A stretch of DNA of 64,000 nucleotides from assembly GCF_018449575.1 (NCBI RefSeq), contig NZ_JAAVUT010000020.1, positions 38,581 through 102,580 of the forward strand. The letters run 5' to 3'. This DNA comes from Sodalis sp. dw_96. Lineage in GTDB: Bacteria > Pseudomonadota > Gammaproteobacteria > Enterobacterales > Enterobacteriaceae. The notes under the pieces are model-generated. The model was not told the origin of the DNA. It was given only the letters and a program-made list of their open reading frames with translations, and did no database searches. The translations under genes were made by a program, and so were the position numbers. This document shows, one piece after another, positions 51,098 to 60,177 of the stretch (its first letter is position 1; the number at the start of each line of letters is the position of its first letter).

Positions 51098-51456
51098 AAG
51101 AGCGTCTCTATCCTGTTGGTAATAAGTTGATCAACGCCGGGTACGGCAAGACATCCCACTGGCATGTCATTATCACGGACAACCCCATAAGCATCCCGCC
51201 GCTTAGATAGCGGCGACGTGCTATAACCTACATTTTTCACGTTGCAACTGTGTTGGCTGCAATTTGAACGCTATGGGGTATATAAGTTATCGTAAAAAAA
51301 CAAAGTTTTGTCGGTGATGATCAAAGAATAGTCAACGGTCTTGAAAAGGTGAGAATCGCCGCAACTTTTGCGCTGTGCCAACGCTGTGCCGGCGCTATGT
51401 CAGCGCTAAGCACTATTCCAGCACTATTCCAGCGCTATACCAGCACTAGGTCGACA
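51098..51456. other. malP-glpR gap where malT would be expected
   Basis: 359 bp. In E. coli malT (about 2.7 kb) and the rtc genes lie between malP and glpR; here none is present. The gap holds a hairpin CGCCGCT / AGCGGCG around 51195-51213, a 61-bp ERIC-related element and an 11-bp tandem repeat. No clear MalT box (GGGGATGAGG type) was found upstream of malP. Confidence 0.55.
51223..51283. repeat. 61-bp ERIC-related element, second copy (malP upstream)
   Basis: Same length as, and 48 of 61 identical to, the reverse complement of 43468-43528; ends TATAACC / GGGTATA with GTTGCAACTGTGTTGGCTGC in the middle. Located about 125-185 bp upstream of the malP start. Confidence 0.72.
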
Positions 51457-51460
51457 CTAG
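51371..51460. repeat. degenerate 11-bp tandem repeat (eight units)
   Basis: Units of the form CRCTATNCCAG repeat head to tail: starts near 51371, 51382, 51393, 51404 (shortened to 7 bp), 51411, 51422, 51433, 51444, with a partial one reaching the glpR stop at 51457. Two neighbouring units (51411 and 51422) are identical, which points to recent slippage. Confidence 0.7.
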
Positions 51461-52215
51461 CAAAGCTCCAGCTTGACCTCGGATTGTTCGATGATGGTCA
51501 TCACGCTGGGGGGCGGCATCTTATCGGTGAACAAATAGTCGATCAGTGACATTTTACCGAGATTAACCATGGCGTTACGGCCGAATTTTGAATGGTCGGT
51601 CACCAGCATCACGCAGCGTGAATTATCAATAATGGCCCGTTTGGTCCGCACCTCGTGATAATCAAACTCCAGCAAAGAACCGTCCATATCGATGCCGCTG
51701 ATACCGAGAATGCCGTAATCCAACCGGAACTGGGAGATGAAGTCCAGCGTGGCTTCCCCCATGATGCCGCCGTCGCGCGTGCGCACCTCGCCGCCCGCCA
51801 GGATCAGGCGAAAATCCTCTTTTGCGGTCAATAATGTGGCAACGTTCAGATTATTGGTCACCACCCGCAGATCCTTATGGCCCATCAAGGCGTGCGCCAC
51901 CGCTTCGGGCGTGGTGCCGATATCGATAAACAACGTCGCGCCGTTCGGGATCTGGGCCGCAACACGCTGGGCTATGCGCGCTTTTTCCGCCGACCACATG
52001 GCCTTGCGATCGTGATAGGCGGTATTGACGGAGCTAGAGGGCAGGGCCGCTCCGCCGTGATGGCGATGAATTTTATTGATCTCGGCCAATTCGTTCAAAT
52101 CGCGCCGGATGGTTTGCGGACTGACCGCAAAATGGTCCACTAATTCTTCAGTACTAACATAGCCCTGCCGGCGTACCAACTCAATAATGGCATCATGCCG
52201 CTGCGTTTGCTTCAC
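51457..52215 (-). CDS. glpR: glycerol-3-phosphate regulon repressor
   Basis: DeoR-family repressor: N-terminal HTH (VRRQGYVSTEELVDHFAVSPQTIRRDLNEL, residues 12-43) and a sugar-phosphate-sensing domain (DIGTTPEAVAHALMGHKDLRVVTNNLNVA). 252 residues, as in E. coli. 24 bp after glpG, probably one transcript. Confidence 0.95.
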   Translation of the reverse strand: MKQTQRHDAIIELVRRQGYVSTEELVDHFAVSPQTIRRDLNELAEINKIHRHHGGAALPSSSVNTAYHDRKAMWSAEKARIAQRVAAQIPNGATLFIDIGTTPEAVAHALMGHKDLRVVTNNLNVATLLTAKEDFRLILAGGEVRTRDGGIMGEATLDFISQFRLDYGILGISGIDMDGSLLEFDYHEVRTKRAIIDNSRCVMLVTDHSKFGRNAMVNLGKMSLIDYLFTDKMPPPSVMTIIEQSEVKLELC

Positions 52216-52239
52216 GTGAATTCCTCTGCTGCCCGACTG

Positions 52240-53085
52240 TTACCGAGGACGACCTGCCCCCGTTTTGCGACGAGTATCCCAGAAAGCCATTAACAACCCG
52301 ATGACTAATCCCGCAACATGGGCGGCATTGGCTATCGCGATGCCTAAAATATCGAAATAACCGGCAATAAGCCACAACAGCGCAAAAACGATAACGCCGC
52401 GCGGCATTTGCAGCGGACCGCCGGGTTTTTTCTCACCGTACCACCAGACATAACCCATCAGGGCGTAAACCACGCCGGAGAGCCCGCCGAACAAAGCGCC
52501 GCTGAAATGAAATTGCACCAGTCCGCTTATTGCCGCCGACAGTAAGGTCAATACCGCCAGAGGCAACCAGCCGCGGTATTTTTCCATCGCGCTGCCGAGA
52601 TACCACCACCACACCAGATTGAACAATAGATGCAGCAGCGAGAAATGCAACAGAATATGGCTCACCCAGCGCCATGGCTGCGCGCGCTGAGCCGGGTTAA
52701 CGGGAAATGCCAGCCAGCGCATCACCACATCATTCCCCAGGACGTTCATCAGGATAAATACCACCACGCAACATATCGTCAGGCCGAGGGTCAGCGGCCC
52801 GGCCTGACTGCGCAAAGCCGGCAGCCATGAGGTTGGCTGAGGGCGATAATGCCCCCGGCCCACCGATCCTGAATGCCAGCTGGCAGCCTGATAACGGGGG
52901 TGCAAAGGATCCTGCAAAAAAATATCCAGTGCCGCCTCGACCCGGGTCAATTCATCTTCATCGGTAAGCCACAGCTCCGCCGCGCGTCCCTGCAGCTGCA
53001 TTTCCATCGTCACGCCCTGGCTTTTCATATAATCGATAAACGCCTGGGCCAGACGGGGATTAGATAAGGTCGTTACACGGATCAT
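52240..53085 (-). CDS. glpG: rhomboid intramembrane serine protease
   Basis: Six-helix rhomboid. The catalytic Ser is in [17 protein letters not shown] (helix 4) and His in [14 protein letters not shown] (helix 6); [22 protein letters not shown] forms the conserved loop and helix 2. The cytosolic N-terminal domain (first ~90 residues) is present. 281 residues (276 in E. coli). In E. coli glpE precedes it; here the upstream DNA has no glpE or glpD. Confidence 0.96.
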   Translation of the reverse strand: MIRVTTLSNPRLAQAFIDYMKSQGVTMEMQLQGRAAELWLTDEDELTRVEAALDIFLQDPLHPRYQAASWHSGSVGRGHYRPQPTSWLPALRSQAGPLTLGLTICCVVVFILMNVLGNDVVMRWLAFPVNPAQRAQPWRWVSHILLHFSLLHLLFNLVWWWYLGSAMEKYRGWLPLAVLTLLSAAISGLVQFHFSGALFGGLSGVVYALMGYVWWYGEKKPGGPLQMPRGVIVFALLWLIAGYFDILGIAIANAAHVAGLVIGLLMAFWDTRRKTGAGRPR

Positions 53086-53208
53086 AGCGCTGGGGCTACC
53101 CCTGATTGTTATATTTGACGGTGCACGGCGTCAACGTGAACGATTCAGCCACCCGCCGCGATAATTAACTGATTACCATCATAACATGTTCGCCCGCACA
53201 TCCCCATG

Positions 53209-53463
53209 TCACCGGGAGTCGGGAATTATTTTTTCATGCTGGGCAGGGTATGGTTGGGGGAGAGGCTGAACCGGCTGGCGTTGACTATGCCACTGATAGA
53301 AATAGTCCCCGGGCAGGTGATAGTGGGGCCGAATACCGGATGCAGTATAAAGCCGACTTACAGGCGTCTGGCTCAGGTCGTCGGCTAACAATCCCTGCAT
53401 GATAGCAATCCCTGCCGGCAGGTTTTGTAGGCGATGCCCGCCGATGCCGGGACCTGAGGCCAT
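53209..53463 (-). pseudogene. short fragment, possibly the C-terminus of a FAD-dependent oxidoreductase
   Basis: Frame of 84 codons beginning MASGPGIGGHRLQNLPAGIAIMQG-type sequence; the GxGGH...PA pattern recalls the FAD-binding C-terminal segment of glycine/D-amino-acid oxidases. A stop codon lies five codons upstream, so any N-terminal part is lost. Identification is weak; it marks where the E. coli glpE-glpD region should be. Confidence 0.3.
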
Positions 53464-53608
53464 TACTATCAGATTACAGGCACTCCGCTGAATGTGTTGC
53501 GGAATACACGCATCCGTTGAGCTTAGGTTATGATTTCGCCCCCCCGGCAGCGGGCAATACCTCGACCCAGCACGCGTTACGGACGCTTATAGTTATCCTT
53601 ATTCTGCC

Positions 53609-53968
53609 TTGAGTGAATACCGCAAGCATCGCACCACCCGCAAAGTCATCCTTACTGTGGAGGGCGAGGCCTTTTACGGTCGCGTGGCGGAGATATTAAA
53701 CAACATCGCCGAGGCCACCTCGTTGTTCTCGGCTAAGGACGAGAACATCTGCGGACGACTGCGGAATGATCTGCCGGCTGCTTTGGACAAATCATGCTTT
53801 ATTGCCATTATGCGGGACTTCAACTTCACCTATTCCAATATTTCGTTAATTCTGGTCGTAACCGACCACACCATTGCTCTTATCGCTGAAGGCGTTGATT
53901 GCGTTGACTCCATTGATTCCGTTGTTTGGATCGGTATAAGGAATCAGATACGACAAAGTATTCCCTGA
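53609..53968 (+). pseudogene. LysR-family regulator remnant
   Basis: Reads KHRTTRKVILTVEGEAFYGR, then ATSLFS, GRLRNDLPAALDKS and IALIAEGVDCV, all characteristic of the LysR family segment from just after the HTH to the first half of the effector domain. The whole HTH is missing in front and homology ends at DCVDSIDS, so it cannot bind DNA. It points the same way as the epoxide hydrolase, GST and MFS genes that follow; an ancestral regulator of that group is plausible. Confidence 0.75.
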
Positions 53969-54096
53969 CCTGGATTGTCGCCCGAAACGAGACAGAGCGT
54001 CACTTGCAGGCGAATTTATCCAACGGCTGAAAACAGTTACCTTCTCTTAACACACAAATAATCCCTTCCAATGACATTATATAATGGAGCACTGCT

Positions 54097-55278
54097 ATGT
54101 TAGGTTTCGTCGATCCCAAGAAAAACGGATTCGATCACACAGAGTCCCTCAGACCTTTCACCATCAATATTCCCGAAACCGTTTTAGAGGATCTCAAACG
54201 GCGTCTGGACGCGACCCGTTTCCCTGAACAGGAAACGGTACCGGACGCCTCTCAGGGGCCACGGCTGGCCCGGGTCAAAGAACTCATCGGATACTGGCGA
54301 ACCAAATACGACTGGCGTCGCGTGGAGAAACGGTTGAATCAATACCCGCAATATATAACCGACATTGAGGGGCTTGGCATTCACTTCCTGCACGTCCGTT
54401 CTCATCATCCGAACGCAATGCCGCTCATTCTGACCCATGGCTGGCCGGGTTCGATTATCGAATTCCTTGATATCATTGACTTCCTGACGGATCCCACCGC
54501 CCACGGCGGCAAGGCGGAAGACGCGTTCCACCTGGTAATTCCCTCACTTCCCGGCTACGGTTTCTCAGACAAACCGAAAGAGAAAGGCTGGAATCGAAAC
54601 CGTATTGCGAAAGCCTGGCACACCCTGATGCGCCGGCTCGGTTACGACGAGTATGTCGCCCAGGGCGGAGACTGGGGCAGCCACGTCACCATCGAAATGG
54701 CCCGCCTTCAGCTCCCTGGACTTAAGGCCATCCACACCAACCTTCCGCTGGTAACGCCGAAGGAAAAACCCGCCCTCCCAACTCCGGATGAACAGCGGGT
54801 ATTCGATCAGCTAGCCAGGTTCGGCACGGACGGCTCGGGCTATTATTGGGAAATGGTCACGCGTCCGCAGACCATCGGTTACGCCCTGGCCGATTCGCCT
54901 GCGGGACTGTTGAGCTGGATCTACGACAAGTTCGAGTCCTGGACGGACAGCAACGGCGATCCGGTTAGCGTATTGGGCTATGACAAGATCCTCGACGATA
55001 TCACTTTGTATTGGGTGACCAATACCGGCGCCTCTTCGGCGCGCATGTACGCCGAACACCCGGACCTCGATTTTTATTCCATTCCGGTCCACATCCCGGT
55101 GGGCGTTTCAGTCTTTCCGGGAGAAATCTGGACGCCCCCGGAGTCCTGGGCACGGCAGACGTATCCCAATCTGGTTTACTGGAACAGGACCTCCCGCGGC
55201 GGCCATTTCGCGGCCTTTGAACAGCCGGCTATTTTCGCGGATGAAGTCCGTAAGGCATTTCGCGGCATCCGCAATTAG
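54097..55278 (+). CDS. epoxide hydrolase (EHN domain, alpha/beta hydrolase)
   Basis: 393 residues. The N-terminal EHN region (RPFTINIPETVLEDLKRRLDATRFP) is followed by the alpha/beta hydrolase core: oxyanion HGWPGS, nucleophile Asp in QGGDWGSHVT, lid tyrosines, and catalytic His in RGGHFAAFEQP. No signal peptide. Microsomal-type bacterial epoxide hydrolases open epoxides to diols; the natural substrate is unknown. GST and an MFS exporter follow, which suggests detoxification of an electrophile. Confidence 0.92.
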   Translation: MLGFVDPKKNGFDHTESLRPFTINIPETVLEDLKRRLDATRFPEQETVPDASQGPRLARVKELIGYWRTKYDWRRVEKRLNQYPQYITDIEGLGIHFLHVRSHHPNAMPLILTHGWPGSIIEFLDIIDFLTDPTAHGGKAEDAFHLVIPSLPGYGFSDKPKEKGWNRNRIAKAWHTLMRRLGYDEYVAQGGDWGSHVTIEMARLQLPGLKAIHTNLPLVTPKEKPALPTPDEQRVFDQLARFGTDGSGYYWEMVTRPQTIGYALADSPAGLLSWIYDKFESWTDSNGDPVSVLGYDKILDDITLYWVTNTGASSARMYAEHPDLDFYSIPVHIPVGVSVFPGEIWTPPESWARQTYPNLVYWNRTSRGGHFAAFEQPAIFADEVRKAFRGIRN

Positions 55279-55572
55279 CATAAGATCGGGGAGGGCCCGA
55301 TGGACACTCCCCGCCTGCTGTCCATCAGCCCTGCCGATTATTTCTTTCCGACTCATCAAGCCATTAAATCGCGGTTATTTCTCGAGACAACTCTCACCGG
55401 CCTTTTGCTCGTTGTACATCCGTTGGCAATATGCGCTGCTTAGGGCTGGGGCATGCCTTCGCCGGATTGTCTCCCGGCAGGATACAGAGCTTAGCCTAGC
55501 GCGTTGTTTATCCACCATCCAAGCACAGATAAACTTCATTTTGTCAAAAACATTCCCCGAGAGGACCATGAA

Positions 55573-56223
55573 ATGAAACTCTATATCGCTGACAAAACCT
55601 GCTCCGAAGCCGTCCAGATCATCGCCAATGAACTCGGTATTGAACCTGAACTCGTTCATTTTGATGTTTTCGGCAAGTCCACGTCCAATGGCGACGACTT
55701 TGCCGAGTTAAACCCAATGCAGTACGTTCCACTACTGGTTCTGAACGAGGATCACAAAGAGCTGCTGTCGGAGACCATTGTCGTCACCTCCTACCTGGCC
55801 GACCAGTATCCCGAGGCCGGTCTGATCCCGCCGCACGGCACGCTGGCACGCGTCAAGTACGATCAGCTGCTGGTTTTTATCGCCACCGAGATCGCGCAAA
55901 AGCATATCCCCCTGATGCGCAAATTGATGACGGAGGCCGGTATCGCCTGGACCAGCAACAGGATAGTCGCCGCTTACCGCATCCTTGACGATCGTCTCTC
56001 CGACGGACGTCGGTTTCTCACCGGCGACACGCTTACGGTGGCCGATGCCTATCTCTGGGCAACATTTTGGGGCGATCGTTCCGGTATTGACGTCAGTCAC
56101 CTGGCGAACGTGACGGCCTGGAAGGCGCGAATGGATGCTCATCCTTCCGTAATGAAGGCGCTGCGGGACGAAGCGGAAGTCGTCACCGCCCACCGCGCCC
56201 TGATTGCTGAGCAAAGAGTCTAA
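55573..56223 (+). CDS. glutathione S-transferase family protein
   Basis: 216 residues from the ATG at 55573 (GAGG upstream); an in-frame ATG at 55504 lacks support. Thioredoxin-like N-terminal domain (residues 1-80, with the glutathione-binding Ser-Glu-Thr in ELLSETIVVTSYLADQYP) and all-helical C-terminal domain (LTVADAYLWATFWGDRSGID). Resembles the bacterial beta/GstA group. Probably works with the neighbouring epoxide hydrolase in detoxification. Confidence 0.88.
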   Translation: MKLYIADKTCSEAVQIIANELGIEPELVHFDVFGKSTSNGDDFAELNPMQYVPLLVLNEDHKELLSETIVVTSYLADQYPEAGLIPPHGTLARVKYDQLLVFIATEIAQKHIPLMRKLMTEAGIAWTSNRIVAAYRILDDRLSDGRRFLTGDTLTVADAYLWATFWGDRSGIDVSHLANVTAWKARMDAHPSVMKALRDEAEVVTAHRALIAEQRV

Positions 56224-56336
56224 CCAGGTTTACGGGCCGCGGTTTTATCACGGCGGTCCCGACCGACCAAGAGACAGAAAGAGCCGGCGCCCACGCTGGA
56301 ACAGCCTGTCATCCGCCGAACATTGAGGTCTATATC

Positions 56337-57875
56337 ATGTCATCGAGCTTCGCGTCTTCAAGGCGCCAAAACGGTCCTGCGGTGCTTTTTGCCGTCTGTC
56401 TGGCGGCGCTGGCGCTACCCATAAGCTTTACCGGCGGGGCGCTTGCCGCACACAGCATTGGCGTCGAATTTTCGGCAAGCGCCGCCCAACTCAACTGGAT
56501 CACCAACGGTTTTATGCTCACCTTCGGCAGCTTCCTGTTGCCCTCTGGGGCATTGGCGGACGTATACGGCAGAAAGCGCGTCTTTCTCGCCGGCGTCATC
56601 CTGTTCGCCATTGCGTCCCTGGCACTCAACTTTGCCCCCGGCATTATCATGCTAAATGTTCTGCGCGCACTACAAGGCGCAGGCGCGGCGGCCGCGCTGG
56701 CCGGCGGATCGGCGACGCTTGCCCAGGAATTCACCGGACACGCGCAAACCCGCGCGTTCAGCATGATCGGCACCACATTCGGCATCGGGCTTGCCCTGGG
56801 ACCGCTCCTGTCCGGCAACCTCATTGAGCACTTCGGCTGGCGTTCCATCTTCCTGACGGGGACTATACTTGACGTCATTGCATTGACAATCGCACTCGCC
56901 GTCATGAAGGAAACCCGCAATCCGAACAGCACGCGCTTTGACTGGCCCGGCGCGTTGGCCTTTATCGCCGCGCTCGGTTTCCTGACCGTTGGCCTGAACG
57001 AAGCGCCGGTTCGCGGCTGGGCCGATCCCGCCGTGCTCGGAGCATTCGCCGTTAGCGCAGGCGCGCTGGCGGTCTTTGCCTTTATCGAGACCCATATCAA
57101 CCATCCGCTGCTCGAACTCTCCCTGTTCCGGTATGGAAGGTTTGTCGGCGTGCAAATTTTGCCCATTTCAACCTGCTACGCCTATGTCGTGCTGCTGATC
57201 CTGCTGCCGTTGCGTTTCGTCGGGGTAGAAGGCTACAGTGAAATGGACGCCGGCCTGCTGATGCTCGCCCTTTCCGCTCCGATGCTGGCGGTGCCAGCCG
57301 TCGCGGCCATCCTGGCAAGGACCATCCCGGCGGGCCGACTGGCGAGCGGAGGCCTTATCATCGCCGCCGCAGGCCTGTTTTGGCTCAGCCGGATCGGATC
57401 CGGCGGGCCGATGTCGGGATTGATCGGACCGCTCTTGCTTATCGGTACCGGTGCCGGTTTTCCCTGGGGACTGATGGACGGACTTTCCATCACCGTTGTG
57501 CCCCGCGACAAGTCCGGCATGGCCAGCGGCATCTTTAATACCACCAAAGTGGCCAGCGAGGGCATAACCCTTGCCATGGTGAACGCGCTGCTTGCGTCTT
57601 TGACCCTCTTCGCCGTCCGGCAAAATGTCGGCCAAGAAGGAGTCTCGCGGAATGTAGGAGAAGCGGCCCGCCAGCTTGCAGCGGGCAACCTTGACAAGGC
57701 AACCAGCATGCTTGCTCCCATGGGGCGCCCAGTGCTCACAGGTGCTTATGATTCCGCATTTTCCATGCTGCTGTATGTACTGGCTGTCGTGACTCTGGTG
57801 GCCGCGGGCGCGGTGCTGGTCCTGCTTTCGCCAAAAGAGGCATCGACGGGCAAGAATTGTACTCTGTCGGAATAA
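56337..57875 (+). CDS. MFS efflux transporter, DHA2 (14-helix) type
   Basis: 512 residues with about 14 hydrophobic helices. MFS motif A is GALADVYGRKRVFLAG after helix 2 and motif C GTTFGIGLALGPLLSG lies in helix 5, as in QacA/EmrB-type drug:H+ antiporters. No adjacent membrane-fusion protein gene. Third gene of the rightward detoxification group, 113 bp after the GST gene. Substrate unknown. Confidence 0.9.
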   Translation: MSSSFASSRRQNGPAVLFAVCLAALALPISFTGGALAAHSIGVEFSASAAQLNWITNGFMLTFGSFLLPSGALADVYGRKRVFLAGVILFAIASLALNFAPGIIMLNVLRALQGAGAAAALAGGSATLAQEFTGHAQTRAFSMIGTTFGIGLALGPLLSGNLIEHFGWRSIFLTGTILDVIALTIALAVMKETRNPNSTRFDWPGALAFIAALGFLTVGLNEAPVRGWADPAVLGAFAVSAGALAVFAFIETHINHPLLELSLFRYGRFVGVQILPISTCYAYVVLLILLPLRFVGVEGYSEMDAGLLMLALSAPMLAVPAVAAILARTIPAGRLASGGLIIAAAGLFWLSRIGSGGPMSGLIGPLLLIGTGAGFPWGLMDGLSITVVPRDKSGMASGIFNTTKVASEGITLAMVNALLASLTLFAVRQNVGQEGVSRNVGEAARQLAAGNLDKATSMLAPMGRPVLTGAYDSAFSMLLYVLAVVTLVAAGAVLVLLSPKEASTGKNCTLSE

Positions 57876-58312
57876 CCGCCAGCTTCCGATCCGAAGATTC
57901 ATATTACATATCCGGCAGCCGCCCATGCTGCCGGCTTTATACGTAATGCATTGCCACCATCATCGTGAGAAACGGGCAGTATCGACACCCCAGACATAAA
58001 TTTATTTAATATAGATTTAAACAATTAAAACCGCCATGTTGTTAATTCAATAATACATTGATTTAATCATAATTGACTTAATGCTGATTACGATGTTAAT
58101 AATATCTAGCCATTAACTTCAATATCCATAATCAGATTATGTTGAGGTCAATGACCTTTTATTACTATCAGACCATCAAGTACGAATATATTATATTATC
58201 ACCGGTAAAGTAACTTGTCGTTATTATAAATAAGCTATCAATCTGCCTGACAATCAGTTAAGGAAATATCAAAGGATATGCACCGTATCGAATAATTAAC
58301 TAAGGAACTACC
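57876..58312. other. AT-rich intergenic region
   Basis: 437 bp. From about 57990 the sequence is strikingly AT-rich compared with the genes on both sides, with no ORF. It resembles H-NS-bound promoter DNA of acquired genes. The promoter of the PLP-enzyme gene should be here. Confidence 0.5.
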
Positions 58313-59341
58313 ATGAATTTTGAAATATTCAATCCTCAACAGGGCGCGCCGGACCCATCCAAAGCGCTGGAGATGTTTCCTCAATTAGTATCATTTTATC
58401 ATGCTCTTGGGAACACGCCGCTAAAAGAGGTGCCTGGCCCCGCGGGCGGCGCCAGGATCCTGGCAAAAATGGAATCCACCAACCCTTTCGGTTCCGTCAA
58501 GGATCGTACGGCTTTCGGCATGTTTTGCGACGCCGTCAACCGCCACGATTTTAATCAGGGGCCGCTGAAGCTCCTCGATGCCTCCGGCGGCAACATGGGC
58601 CGGGCGCTGGCGATGCTGGGCAATCTTTGTGATATCCCCGTGCATCTGGTTATCCCGGATTCTTCGCCTGATACGCTGGTGAATACCCTGCGTGAGGCCA
58701 ATGCCGAACTCACTCTGGTGGATAAGCAGCATTTTTTGCTGGGCATGATTGCCCGCGCCCAGGAAATCAAGCGGCAGGATCCCAGCTGGATGCTTCTGGC
58801 TCAACATCTGAATCTGGCCAATGTGGCGGTTCATCAGCACCAAACCGGTCAAGAGATACTTCGTCAATTGGCAGGCGCCAAGGCCGGCGGCTGGGTGGCG
58901 TCGGTGGGGACCGGCGGCACTTTATCCGGCGTATATGCGGCGCTGGTATCCGAAAATCCGTCCTTGAAGGTACAGGGTACAACACCAAAAGAGATGCCGT
59001 TTGCCACCTTTTCTCCCCCTGATGGCAGGGGAAAATACGCCGGCGCCGGCGGGATGGGTTTTGGGTTTCGCCAACCGTTTATTACCCGGATGACCCGGGA
59101 AGAAGTACCGTTTTGCCATGTCGGTTTGGAAGAGGCGCTGAGCGCGATGTATGAATTTTATCAACTCACCGGCATCCGCATAGGGGGTTCATCGGCAGCG
59201 AACTGGAAAAGCGCTTATCAGTTGGCACGATCCTTAGGGCCGGACGAACGGGTAATAACCATGTTTGCCGATGCCGGCAGTGACAGCGATCGTGAAAAAG
59301 GCGAGGTTTTTTATTCTCGATTGGGGCCGGTTCATGCCTGA
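58313..59341 (+). CDS. cysteine-synthase-like PLP enzyme of unknown reaction
   Basis: 342 residues, fold-type II PLP family (cysteine synthase / cystathionine beta-synthase). The PLP lysine is in NPFGSVKDRTA; the PLP-phosphate glycines are in SVGTGGTLSG; a Ser in GGSSAAN sits at the pyridine-nitrogen position. The substrate-binding loop, SGNTG in cysteine synthases, reads ASGGNMG here, so the substrate may differ from O-acetylserine. No cysE or sulfur gene adjoins. Could serve amino-acid salvage or a specialised metabolite. Upstream DNA is AT-rich, suggesting transfer. Confidence 0.82.
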   Translation: MNFEIFNPQQGAPDPSKALEMFPQLVSFYHALGNTPLKEVPGPAGGARILAKMESTNPFGSVKDRTAFGMFCDAVNRHDFNQGPLKLLDASGGNMGRALAMLGNLCDIPVHLVIPDSSPDTLVNTLREANAELTLVDKQHFLLGMIARAQEIKRQDPSWMLLAQHLNLANVAVHQHQTGQEILRQLAGAKAGGWVASVGTGGTLSGVYAALVSENPSLKVQGTTPKEMPFATFSPPDGRGKYAGAGGMGFGFRQPFITRMTREEVPFCHVGLEEALSAMYEFYQLTGIRIGGSSAANWKSAYQLARSLGPDERVITMFADAGSDSDREKGEVFYSRLGPVHA

Positions 59342-59373
59342 ATGAGGTTCTCCGGCCGTTGCCGGAGGGCTGT

Positions 59374-59580
59374 TCAACGAAATAAATGAAACCTATATAT
59401 CATCCAAAGTCCGCCACCCATTATAAGGCCTGGAATGAAACCCTCAGCAGCAGAAACTGTAATCATGTTGAGTGTTATGGCATAACCTAAAATGATATAT
59501 TTAATAAAAATCAATCCCGTCATGCAGACTATGAAACAGATAAAAGAAAGGTAGATAAAAAATATAATTGGATGTTTCAT
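59374..59580 (-). CDS. small membrane protein, unknown
   Basis: 68 residues with AAGGGA five nt before the ATG. Two hydrophobic helices (about residues 4-34 and 45-62) joined by a short polar turn containing EGFIPG. I recognise no family. It could be an orphan immunity or inner-membrane protein. It lies between the PLP-enzyme gene (convergent) and repeat R1. Confidence 0.5.
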   Translation of the reverse strand: MKHPIIFFIYLSFICFIVCMTGLIFIKYIILGYAITLNMITVSAAEGFIPGLIMGGGLWMIYRFHLFR

Positions 59581-59697
59581 TCATTCCCTTCGATATTTTG
59601 GTTACCGTGTCAGTAGCGTATTCTGAGGTTGATGAGCCAATACTTTCAACCGTGTTTAGAACATGACACCGCAATCGGATCCCGTATGTTTGGAGGG

Positions 59698-59841
59698 GGT
59701 CGGACCCGAAAGTCCGACCGGTACTGCTGCTCATTCACCGTTCTAAGTTCACAGCAAAGGAATGTGAATGAGGTTATATAGTGACATGGTTCAATTTAAC
59801 GGCTCCTTAACGGTTCCTAATGTTGTCAAATCAATTTGCTG
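59698..59841. repeat. R1, first of four long structured direct repeats
   Basis: Starts with hairpin GGTCGGAC-CCGAAA-GTCCGACC (59698-59719), then the shared blocks CACAGCAAAGGAAT, TATATAGTGACATGG, CTCCTTAACGGTTCC and GTTGTCAAA, and ends at TTTGCTG, which is inverted relative to CAGCAAA within the unit. Weaker similarity continues to about 59862 (TTGCC-type block). Confidence 0.85.
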
Positions 59842-60177
59842 TCAGTGCGTGACCTGTTGCCTGGACGTCATGCCAGATCCCCACGAAAATGTGTGGAGCG
59901 CATAGAGTCTCCCCTCATGATGGTATGACTTGATCCTAATGACTTTTTCCCTGCGCGTTATCTGCCAGCAGGATGAGTTGATATAGGTAGATGCATACAC
60001 ACCGTCAGCGTTTTTTCCATAAAGGGGATCTCCCTCTATCCGGTCAGGAATCGCAATAGCCGCAGTTTATGCTGATGATATGATGTATGGAGAAAAGGCT
60101 GGCCACAATGGCCAAAGGCAGGAGGTTACCGGTTTAAACTCGGTTGAATATAACAGGGATACAGGGGTTTAGAGGTG
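59842..60177. other. R1-R2 spacer, no gene recognised
   Basis: 336 bp between repeats R1 and R2. No ORF of note, no RNA gene recognised. Confidence 0.4.
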
